DNA of 64,000 bases from Pseudomonas putida (lineage in GTDB: Bacteria > Pseudomonadota > Gammaproteobacteria > Pseudomonadales > Pseudomonadaceae), in assembly GCF_003228315.1 (NCBI RefSeq), contig NZ_CP029693.1:5428501-5492500 (forward strand). Direction: 5' to 3'. Below the pieces are notes generated by a model. It was given only the letters and a program-made list of their open reading frames with translations. It was not told the origin of the DNA and searched no databases. Positions 8,269 through 15,216 of the stretch are shown here, one piece after another (positions within the stretch are counted from its first letter, which is position 1; each line of letters begins with the position of its first letter). The position numbers and the translations under genes were made by a program.

Positions 8269-8958
8269 TTAGAGCGTGCCGAACACTTTCTTGGCCAGGC
8301 TGGTCGCCGCAGCCGCCGGATCCTTGCGAATCACTTCTTCCTGCTTGCCGATCATTTCAAACAAGCCATTGAGCGCCTGTTCGGTGACGTAGTTTTCGAT
8401 GTTGGCGCTCTTGGCGTCGATCACGCCCATGGTCGCGGCCTGGCCGGCGAAGGAGTTGTACTGTTGGGCCAGCCCCACCTTGTCGGTGGCTTGCTTGACG
8501 ATCGGCAGGAACTTGGCGCGGATCTGTTCGCGGCTGGTCTTGTTCAGGTATTGAGTGGCCGAATCGTTGCCGCCGCTGAGAATGCCCTTGGCGTCTTCCA
8601 CGGTCATTTTCTTCACGGCGTCGACGAGGATCGGCTGGGCCTGGACCACGGCGGTTTCCGCTGCCTTGTTCATGCTGGTTTCCAGTTGATCGACCTGATC
8701 ACCCATGCCGAACTGCTTCATTTTGCTGGCGACCTTGCCCAGCTTGCCCGGCAGCTCGATCTTCACATCCGGGTTGTTGCTGAAGCCGCCCGGGGTGCCG
8801 AGTTGTTTCACGGCCACTTGCGCGCCTTGGGTCAGGGCGTCCTTGAGGCCGCCGGTGGCATCTTTTTGCGACAGGTCACTGAGGGACAGCGCGAGGGCGC
8901 TGGCGCTGATCATCAAACCTGCGCACAGGCCGGCAAAGCGGAGGGTAGGGCGGAGCAT
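8269..8958 (-). CDS. DUF4197 family periplasmic protein
   Basis: A 229-residue exported protein of the DUF4197 family, function unknown. An N-terminal signal peptide is visible (hydrophobic run ending SASALA near residue 24). The mature part contains LSDLSQKDATGGLKDAL and the family-typical C-terminal block FEMIGKQEEVIRKDPAAAATSLAKKVFG. The frame opens with a TTG at 8976, but the ATG at 8958 has AAGGAAG at ideal spacing and starts directly at the signal peptide. It lies 22 bp downstream of the YbaY-like lipoprotein gene, so the two probably form an operon. Confidence 0.85.
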   Translation of the reverse strand: MLRPTLRFAGLCAGLMISASALALSLSDLSQKDATGGLKDALTQGAQVAVKQLGTPGGFSNNPDVKIELPGKLGKVASKMKQFGMGDQVDQLETSMNKAAETAVVQAQPILVDAVKKMTVEDAKGILSGGNDSATQYLNKTSREQIRAKFLPIVKQATDKVGLAQQYNSFAGQAATMGVIDAKSANIENYVTEQALNGLFEMIGKQEEVIRKDPAAAATSLAKKVFGTL

Positions 8959-8980
8959 GGCAACTTCCTTTTTCAAAAAA

Positions 8981-9379
8981 TTAGCGGGCAGCGTCGACGC
9001 GGACCTTCACCGGTTGCGGGTCTGAGCCATCCAGGCGCACGGCATGGTTCTCGGTGGTGATGAACAGCAGCTTGCCATCGACTTCGATGCGCGCGTTGAT
9101 CGAGTAACGGTGATTGGGTTCGATCTGCTGAGGGTCGTAGGTCAGGTGGAACGGCAGCGGCACCTGGCCTTTGACCGGGCCACGTTGTTCGTCGATGACC
9201 TTGGCCGGAGCATCGGCCAGCGAAATGTCTTGCAGGCTGACGCTGAGGATTGCGGTGGGTGGCAGGGCTATGCGCTGCAGGTAGAAGACTTCGCCATCGA
9301 GGCTGGCTTTGGGGGCAGGCTGCATGGAGTGGCAGGCTCCCAGCAGTGCGGTCATGGCCAATAGAGAGAGTTTTTTCAT
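8981..9379 (-). CDS. YbaY family lipoprotein
   Basis: A 132-residue predicted lipoprotein of the YbaY/YscW-like family. It has a signal peptide with lipobox LGAC and lipidated C16. The mature domain contains the family blocks LPPTAILSVSLQDIS, LPFHLTYDP and NHRYSINARIEVDGKLLFITT, which form a small beta-sandwich in related proteins. An ATG six codons upstream (9397) overlaps the edge of a REP; the ATG at 9379, with GAAGGA upstream and MKKLSLL as a classic signal start, is preferred. It is the first gene of a likely two-gene unit with the DUF4197 gene. The precise role is unknown. Confidence 0.85.
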   Translation of the reverse strand: MKKLSLLAMTALLGACHSMQPAPKASLDGEVFYLQRIALPPTAILSVSLQDISLADAPAKVIDEQRGPVKGQVPLPFHLTYDPQQIEPNHRYSINARIEVDGKLLFITTENHAVRLDGSDPQPVKVRVDAAR

Positions 9380-9397
9380 TGCAGATTTCCTTCTCAT

Positions 9398-9487
9398 GTA
9401 GGAGCGAGCCTGCTCGCGAATGGGGCGACATTCAACACTTTAGTCGTCTGACACACCGCTATCGCGAGCAGGCTCGCTCCTACAGGT
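9398..9487. repeat. REPIN between plsB and YbaY-like gene
   Basis: Inverted pair with the GTAGGAGCGAGCCTGCTCGCGA core at about 9399-9421 and its complement at 9463-9486. It lies between two genes read in the same (minus) direction. Confidence 0.88.
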
Positions 9488-9493
9488 TTTACA

Positions 9494-11995
9494 TCAGGTC
9501 TCGGGCTGTGTAGCCGGCTGATCCGCCGCATCTTCGCTGCGATGCACCGCCACCTGCCGGATCGACAGGCGAATATCAGCCGGCAACACCCGTTTGGCCG
9601 CACCTTCGGCCAATTCACCGAGCAGCTCGTGATAGCCCAGCTTGCCGGCCTCGTCGCGCTTGAGCACCTCGAGGTCGAGCATCGTCTGGATGAAGTGGCG
9701 GAACAGGCTCTTGTCGAAGAACTCCGGCGCGTTCAGGCCGTGCAGGATCGACAGGCGCTGGGCCATGACCGTGCACAGGTCTTCCAGTTCTTCGGCGCTG
9801 ATGCTGTTCTGGCCGCTGTTGAGCAGCAGGGAAACGGTCATGTAGAAGCGCTGCAGGGTCTGGGCGATGCTTTTCGACAGCAGGGTTAGCAGCACGAAAT
9901 GCCGAGAGCTAGGCGCCGGACGCAGGTAGACATCGTTCTCGAAACGCAGCAGGCCTTGTTCGACGAAGGCTTCCAGCCATTGATCGATGACGGCATCCAA
10001 CTCGTCCATCGACCAGCGTATGAACAGCTCCGACTGCAGGTAGGGATACAGCGCGCGGGTGTAGCGCAGGATCTGTTCGCGGCTCATGCGCGACGCGCTC
10101 TGGAAGAAGCTCGCCAGCAAGGCCGGCAGCGCGAAGATGTGCAGCACGTTGTTGCGGTAGTAGGTCATCAGGACGGCGTTTTGCTCGTCCAGATACAGAA
10201 TCTTGCCCAAGGCGTCGCTCTGTTCCGAGAGCAGATCCATGTCCTTCACATGCTCGATCAGCGCTCGGCCGTCACCTTCCGGCAGGGTGGTGTGCGGCGA
10301 GTAGGGCACCTTGCGCAACAGCGCCAGATACAGGTCGAGCACCCGCGCCATGGCGCGATCGTCCAGCGCCAGGCGACTGGTGGACAGCAGCGCCAGGGCC
10401 ACCAGGTTGACCGGGTTGATCGCCGCCGCTTCGTTCAGATGCTGTGCGACTTTCTCGCCCAGGCGGTTGGTGGTTTCGTTGAGCCAGGCCGGTTTGAACT
10501 GCGGGCCGAGTTCCTGCTTGCGCCAGTCCGGTTGTTCGCCGTCGAGGAATTCCGCCAGCTTGATCGGCTCGCCGAAGTTCACCGCCACCTGGCCAAAGCG
10601 CTGCTTGAGCGCGCCGATGACTTTGAAGATGTCGAAGATCGATTCTTTCTTCTTGCTCGCCCCGCGCAGCTCGCCGAGGTAAGTGCGGCCTTCCAGTACA
10701 CGCTCGTAGCCGATGTACACCGGCACGAACACGATCGGTGTGCGTGAGGAGCGCAGGAAGCTGCGCAGGGTAATGGCCAGCATCCCGGTTTTCGGTTGCA
10801 GCATGCGCCCGGTACGCGAGCGGCCACCCTCGACGAAGTACTCCACCGGGAAGCCCTTGGTGAACAGGGTGTGCAGGTATTCGTTGAACACCGAGGTGTA
10901 CAGCGGGTTGCCCTTGAACGTGCGGCGCATGAAGAACGCGCCGCCACGACGCAGCAGGCCGCCGATCACCGGCATGTTCAGGTTGATCCCCGCGGCGATG
11001 TGCGGTGGGGTCAGGCCATTGCGGAACAGCAGGTAGGACAGCAGCAGGTAGTCGATATGGCTGCGGTGGCACGGTACGTAGATCACCTCGTACCCCGGGG
11101 CAATCTTCTGCACGCCTTCGATGTTGTTGAGCTTGATACCGTCGTAGATCTTGTTCCAGAACCAGCTCAGCACCACTTCCAGGAAGCGAATGACGGTGTA
11201 GGTGTAGTCCGAGGCAATTTCGTTGCCGTAGCGCAGGGCCTGGGCCTTGGCTTTATCCGGGGAGATGTTTTCGCGCTCGGCTTCGTCGAGGATCGCCTGC
11301 TTGACCAGCGGCTGGTTGACCAGGCCCTTGACCAGGTTGCGCCGGTGGGAAATGTCCGGGCCGATGACGGCGGTTTTCAGGTTGCGGAAATGTACGCGCA
11401 GGATGCGTTGGGCCATGCGCACGGTGCGTTCGTGGCCCTTGTTGTGCTCGATCAACTCGCGCAGGTGAATCGGCGCGGAGAATTGCACACGGGTCTTGCG
11501 CCCCAGCACGATGATGCTCAGCAGGCGACGCAAACGGCCGGTGACGGCCCAGCTATCGGCGAACAGCAGTTTCCACGGGCTCGATTCGCTGTCCGGCGAC
11601 TGGCCCCAAAACACGCTGACGGGAATGATCTGCGCATCTTCGGCGGCGTTCTGGCTCAGGGCGCTGACCAGGCGGGTCAGGGTTGGCGGCGCGCCGCGTT
11701 TGTCCTGGCGGCCGAGCCAGTCCGGATCCGGCGTGAGGTAGAAGAACGCCGCCGGTTCCAGCAGGTTACCCACCGATACCGGCAGTACCGGGCGCGGCAG
11801 GCCGGCCTTGCTGCATTCGGTGTCGACCACGGCCAGGTCGGTCAGCGAAGGGTTTTGCAGGACGTAGAACACCGGACGACTGCGGTCGAGGTTGAGGGTG
11901 AACGACGACTGGTTGATCGTCTCCGAGCGAACCCAGAGGTACAGCAGTCGGCGCAGGGTGCCAAACACAAGACGGCGGAACGGGGAACGGGTCAT
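9494..11995 (-). CDS. plsB: glycerol-3-phosphate 1-O-acyltransferase PlsB
   Basis: A membrane-associated acyltransferase of 833 residues that transfers an acyl chain from acyl-ACP or acyl-CoA to glycerol-3-phosphate, the first step of phospholipid synthesis. The catalytic HX4D motif is at H310-D315 (CHRSHIDY). Block III, EGGRSRTG, is at about 389-396, and GAFFMRRTF lies between them. The length matches the PlsB family. The gene stands alone: REPIN downstream, cold-shock gene divergent upstream. Confidence 0.96.
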   Translation of the reverse strand: MTRSPFRRLVFGTLRRLLYLWVRSETINQSSFTLNLDRSRPVFYVLQNPSLTDLAVVDTECSKAGLPRPVLPVSVGNLLEPAAFFYLTPDPDWLGRQDKRGAPPTLTRLVSALSQNAAEDAQIIPVSVFWGQSPDSESSPWKLLFADSWAVTGRLRRLLSIIVLGRKTRVQFSAPIHLRELIEHNKGHERTVRMAQRILRVHFRNLKTAVIGPDISHRRNLVKGLVNQPLVKQAILDEAERENISPDKAKAQALRYGNEIASDYTYTVIRFLEVVLSWFWNKIYDGIKLNNIEGVQKIAPGYEVIYVPCHRSHIDYLLLSYLLFRNGLTPPHIAAGINLNMPVIGGLLRRGGAFFMRRTFKGNPLYTSVFNEYLHTLFTKGFPVEYFVEGGRSRTGRMLQPKTGMLAITLRSFLRSSRTPIVFVPVYIGYERVLEGRTYLGELRGASKKKESIFDIFKVIGALKQRFGQVAVNFGEPIKLAEFLDGEQPDWRKQELGPQFKPAWLNETTNRLGEKVAQHLNEAAAINPVNLVALALLSTSRLALDDRAMARVLDLYLALLRKVPYSPHTTLPEGDGRALIEHVKDMDLLSEQSDALGKILYLDEQNAVLMTYYRNNVLHIFALPALLASFFQSASRMSREQILRYTRALYPYLQSELFIRWSMDELDAVIDQWLEAFVEQGLLRFENDVYLRPAPSSRHFVLLTLLSKSIAQTLQRFYMTVSLLLNSGQNSISAEELEDLCTVMAQRLSILHGLNAPEFFDKSLFRHFIQTMLDLEVLKRDEAGKLGYHELLGELAEGAAKRVLPADIRLSIRQVAVHRSEDAADQPATQPET

Positions 11996-12096
11996 ACGGC
12001 ATCTGCATGAGTGAATAAAACCGAGCGTTTGCTCGGGAGCGCGATAGTGTGCCGGATTCGCCGAAAATCGGCAAAAAAGCGGGCATCAAACTGCTG

Positions 12097-12124
12097 TTGA
12101 GAGTTTAAACGTCTGACATATACT
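12097..12124 (+). promoter_or_regulatory. sigma70-type promoter of the cold-shock gene
   Basis: TTGAGA (12097-12102) and TATACT (12119-12124) with a 16-bp spacer, in the plsB/csp divergent gap. Transcription from about 12131 would give a 5' leader of roughly 97 bases, a length compatible with the structured leaders of cold-shock mRNAs. The start codon has AAGGAG 9 bp upstream. Confidence 0.6.
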
Positions 12125-12227
12125 CGGCGCTCTGTCGCCTGCCTGCATTAGGCCAGCATGTGCGGCTGATGTTCCCGAGGCTTTCCTGCGAAAAGCCCGA
12201 TCAATAATAAAAAAGGAGTATGAACAG

Positions 12228-12437
12228 ATGGCAACACGTGAAACCGGCAGCGTGAAGTGGTTCAACGACGCCAAGGGTTACGGCTTTATTCAGCGTGCGG
12301 ACGGGGTGGATGTGTTCGTGCACTACCGCGCCATTCGCGGCGAAGGCCACCGTTCGCTGACCGAGGGGCAACAGGTCGAGTATGCGGTGGTGGAAGGGCA
12401 AAAGGGGTTGCAGGCTGAGGATGTGGTGGGGTTGTAA
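12228..12437 (+). CDS. cold-shock domain protein (CspA family)
   Basis: A 69-residue single cold-shock domain, an OB-fold that binds single-stranded RNA or DNA and melts secondary structure. RNP1 is KGYGFI (residues 16-21) and RNP2 is VDVFVHY (27-33). The start TGSVKWFNDAKGYGFI is diagnostic. The full-length domain has no extension. Whether it is cold-induced cannot be told from sequence; its roughly 100-base leader leaves room for thermosensing structure. It is convergent with the small hypothetical gene at 12574, with a perfect REPIN between them. Confidence 0.95.
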   Translation: MATRETGSVKWFNDAKGYGFIQRADGVDVFVHYRAIRGEGHRSLTEGQQVEYAVVEGQKGLQAEDVVGL

Positions 12438-12463
12438 ATCGACTCTCAAGATCACACAAAACC

Positions 12464-12556
12464 CTGTAGGAGCAAGGCTTGCCCGCGATGGCGGTGTGTC
12501 AGTCAGCATAACGTTTACTGACACACCGCCATCGCGGGCAAGCCTTGCTCCTACAG
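12464..12556. repeat. REPIN with perfect 40-bp arms
   Basis: The arms 12464-12503 and 12517-12556 are exact reverse complements over 40 bp with a 13-base loop. The core is of the GTAGGAGCAAGGCTTGCCCGCGATGGC type. It separates the convergent csp and hypothetical genes and could form a very strong hairpin on either transcript. Confidence 0.92.
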
Positions 12557-12573
12557 GAGTGCGGTGAGTTCGA

Positions 12574-12951
12574 TTATGCGGTCTTCCAGGTGATCTCTTC
12601 TTCACCATCGGCGCTGATGCGAATCCAGCGATCCGCCGTTTCTTCACTTTCTTCCTCGACCCAGGTGCCCGGTGCGCAGCGCACTTCGACGTTCAGCGCG
12701 GCAAAGGCGGCGCGGGCGCAGGCGATGTCGTCCTCCCACGGCGTCTCGTCGCTTTCCAGGTACAGGCTGTTCCATTTGCCGACGGCCTTGGGCAACCAGG
12801 TCACCGGCACGTTGCCGGCCTTGCACTTGTAGGTCTGGCCTTTCTGTACCCAGTCGCTGCACGGGCCCAACGCGGCGCCCAGCCAGGCGGCGATGGCCTT
12901 GTGGTCGACGTCGGCGTCTTTCAGGTAAATCTCGATATCGGGTTGGCGCAT
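12574..12951 (-). CDS. conserved hypothetical protein
   Basis: A 125-residue soluble acidic protein with no domain that I recognise. It starts MRQPDIEIYLKDADV and includes a WLPKAVGKWNSLYLESDETPWEDDIACARAAF stretch. Cysteines lie at 31 and 43, with two more in the C-terminal half. The frame extends upstream to 13017, but the ATG at 12951 has GAGGA at good spacing and starts the compact domain. It lies 81 bp downstream of rlmA on the same strand and may be the last gene of a dapE-rlmA transcript. I recall a similar gene next to rlmA and a csp gene in P. aeruginosa. Confidence 0.75.
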   Translation of the reverse strand: MRQPDIEIYLKDADVDHKAIAAWLGAALGPCSDWVQKGQTYKCKAGNVPVTWLPKAVGKWNSLYLESDETPWEDDIACARAAFAALNVEVRCAPGTWVEEESEETADRWIRISADGEEEITWKTA

Positions 12952-13032
12952 GGATGTCCTCACTGCGTGTCTGAAAAATCCATTCGCGGATTTTGTCGGT
13001 CTTGAGCCGCTGCCCAAGACCAGAATTGATAA

Positions 13033-13842
13033 CTATTGAAGAACGAAATAATCGTAGCGCATCGAGACGGTGACCTCGAACGGCTCCACCTGCTCGATGA
13101 CTGCTGCCCGGCGCTCGGCACTGGCCCGCCAGCCGTGGGGCGTCATGGCCAGCAGGTTCGCCCGGTCCTGGCCGCTGGCCAACGTCAGCTTGAATTCCAG
13201 TGTTTCGCTGTGCGCCAGCGCCATGCCTTCGGGCACCAGGGCCAGATGCTTGTCGTCGGTGTATTCCCGGACTTCGTCGTACAGTCGCTCGCGCAACTCC
13301 ATCAGGTGGCCGCTGGTCGGTCCGACTTTCATCAGGCCGCCGCCAGGGCTGAGCAGGCGTTTGGCCTCCTGCCAGTCCAGCGGGCTGAAGACGCTGGCCA
13401 GGAACTGGCAGCTGCCCGACGCCAGCGGCACCCGGGCCATGCTGGCGATCAACCAGGTCAGGTTCGGGTTGCGTTTGCAGGCGCGCTTGACCGCTTCCCG
13501 GGAAATGTCCAGGGCGTAGCCATCGGCATCCGGCAGGGCGTCGGCGATTTGCGCGGTGTAGTAACCCTCGCCACAACCGATGTCGACCCAGCGCGCCGGC
13601 GCATAACCTGCCGCCAGTTCCGCCAGGCGTTTGGCCACCGGCGCATAGTGCCCGGCGTTGAGGAAATCGCGACGCGCTTCAACCATCGCCTGGTTATCCC
13701 CAGGGTCACGGCTGTTCTTGTGCTGCACCGGCAACAGGTTCAGGTAACCCTGGCGTGCGCGGTCGAAGCGATGCCCGGCGGGGCAGACCACGCCGTTGTC
13801 CACCGCGTTGAGCGGTTCGCTGCAGATCGGGCAAGCGAGCAT
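13033..13842 (-). CDS. rlmA: 23S rRNA (guanine745-N1)-methyltransferase RlmA-type
   Basis: This gene codes for a 269-residue rRNA methyltransferase. An N-terminal zinc site is visible as C4, C7, C20 and H24 (CPIC...CPAGH), followed by FDRARQGYLNLL, both typical of RlmA. The SAM-binding loop is VDIGCGEGYY (residues 86-95). Enzymes of this family methylate G745 or G748 of 23S rRNA in hairpin 35; Gram-negative members act on G745. Its ATG overlaps the dapE stop by one base (TGATG), so the two are translationally coupled. Confidence 0.92.
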   Translation of the reverse strand: MLACPICSEPLNAVDNGVVCPAGHRFDRARQGYLNLLPVQHKNSRDPGDNQAMVEARRDFLNAGHYAPVAKRLAELAAGYAPARWVDIGCGEGYYTAQIADALPDADGYALDISREAVKRACKRNPNLTWLIASMARVPLASGSCQFLASVFSPLDWQEAKRLLSPGGGLMKVGPTSGHLMELRERLYDEVREYTDDKHLALVPEGMALAHSETLEFKLTLASGQDRANLLAMTPHGWRASAERRAAVIEQVEPFEVTVSMRYDYFVLQ

Positions 13843-14993
13843 CAGGCGAGCAACTTGACGAGGGTCTGGTAGTAGATTTCGGTCAGCACATCGAGGTCGG
13901 TGGCCAGTACGCGCTCGTTGACCTGATGGATGGTGGCGTTGACCGGACCCAGCTCGACCACTTGCGTGCCCATGGTCGCGATGAAGCGGCCGTCGGAGGT
14001 GCCGCCGGTGGTGGAGGCCTTGGTTTCGCGACCGGTGATGTCCTTGATGCTCGACGACACCGCGTCCAGCAGCGCGCCCGGCTCGGTGAGGAACGGCAGG
14101 CCGGACAGCGCCCAGTCGATGTGCCAGTCCAGGCCGTGCTTGTCGAGGATGTCGGCGACGCGCTTTTGCAGGCCTTCGACGGTGGACTCGGTGGAGAAAC
14201 GGAAGTTGAACACCGCCACCAGATCACCCGGGATCACGTTGGTCGCGCCGGTGCCGGAGTTGACGTTGGAGATCTGGAAGCTGGTCGGCGGGAAGAAATC
14301 GTTGCCATGGTCCCAGTGCTCGGCGGCCAGCTCCGCCAGCGCCGGGGCGGCGAGGTGGATCGGGTTCTTGGCCAGGTGCGGATAGGCCACGTGGCCCTGC
14401 ACACCACGCACGGTCAGCTTGGCGCCGAGGGAGCCGCGACGGCCGTTCTTGACCACGTCACCTACGAGTGTGGTGCTCGACGGTTCGCCGACGATGCACC
14501 AGTCCAGGCGCTCCTTGCGCGCCGCCAGGCGTTCAACCACCGCCTTGGTGCCGTGGTGCGCCGGGCCTTCTTCGTCGCTAGTGATCAGGAACGCGACCTT
14601 GCCCTTGTGATCCGGGTAGTCGGCAACGAAACGCTCGGCCGCCACGGTCATGGACGCCAGGCTGCCTTTCATGTCCGCCGCGCCACGGCCGCAGAGCATG
14701 CCGTGTTCGTCGATGACGGCGTTGAACGGGTCGATCTGCCAGGCGGTCACCGGGCCGGTCGGGACCACGTCGGTGTGGCCGGCGAAGCACAGCACCGGGC
14801 CGTCGTTTTTGCCATGGGTGGCCCAGAAGTTATCCACATCTTCGATGCGCATCGGTTCCAGCATGAAACCGGCATTGCCCAGGCGCTGCATCATCTGCTT
14901 CTGGCAATCGGCGTCCACCGGCGTCACGGACGGACGGCGGATCAGGTCGATGGCGAGTTGGAGGGTCGGCGAAAGGTCGGCGTGGGCCGTCAT
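13842..14993 (-). CDS. dapE: succinyl-diaminopimelate desuccinylase DapE
   Basis: A 383-residue zinc amidohydrolase of the M20 family that cuts N-succinyl-LL-diaminopimelate in the lysine and peptidoglycan precursor pathway. Metal and catalytic residues are visible: H73 and D75 in GHTDVV, D107 in GRGAADMKGS, and E141/E142 in SDEEGPA. GGTSDGRF is the conserved C-terminal block. dapD and dapC lie within 12 kb, so three enzymes of the succinylase branch are close together here. It is followed by rlmA with a one-base overlap and preceded by a REPIN. Confidence 0.96.
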   Translation of the reverse strand: MTAHADLSPTLQLAIDLIRRPSVTPVDADCQKQMMQRLGNAGFMLEPMRIEDVDNFWATHGKNDGPVLCFAGHTDVVPTGPVTAWQIDPFNAVIDEHGMLCGRGAADMKGSLASMTVAAERFVADYPDHKGKVAFLITSDEEGPAHHGTKAVVERLAARKERLDWCIVGEPSSTTLVGDVVKNGRRGSLGAKLTVRGVQGHVAYPHLAKNPIHLAAPALAELAAEHWDHGNDFFPPTSFQISNVNSGTGATNVIPGDLVAVFNFRFSTESTVEGLQKRVADILDKHGLDWHIDWALSGLPFLTEPGALLDAVSSSIKDITGRETKASTTGGTSDGRFIATMGTQVVELGPVNATIHQVNERVLATDLDVLTEIYYQTLVKLLA

Positions 14994-15018
14994 GGAAAAC
15001 TCCGGAAGCTGTAGATAT

Positions 15019-15118
15019 GTAGGAGCGAGCCTGCTCGCGATGGACGTTAACGATGACGCGTGAAATCTGGATGACCGCGTTGCTCTTACGTTTTTCGCGA
15101 GCAGGCTCGCTCCTACAG
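15019..15118. repeat. REPIN between ndvB-type gene and dapE
   Basis: REP cores at 15019-15041 and 15096-15118 (GTAGGAGCGAGCCTGCTCGCGA and complement). The spacer begins ACGTTAACGATGACGCG, related to the spacer of the REPIN at 25389. Confidence 0.87.
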
Positions 15119-15174
15119 GTATTGGGGCAGGCCAATGGGGCGAGGCCCCGCAAAATGGCGCTTATCTTAAAGCA

Positions 15175-15199
15175 AAACGGCGACCATTGGCCGCCGTTT
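15175..15199 (-). terminator. stem-loop after the ndvB-type gene
   Basis: On the minus strand, AAACGGCG (15199-15192) pairs with CGCCGTTT (15182-15175) and is followed by TGCTTT. It begins 18 bp past the stop of the glucan synthase gene. It is probably an intrinsic terminator, but the T-tract is short. Confidence 0.55.
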
Positions 15200-15216
15200 A
15201 GTGCATCGGTGAAGAT

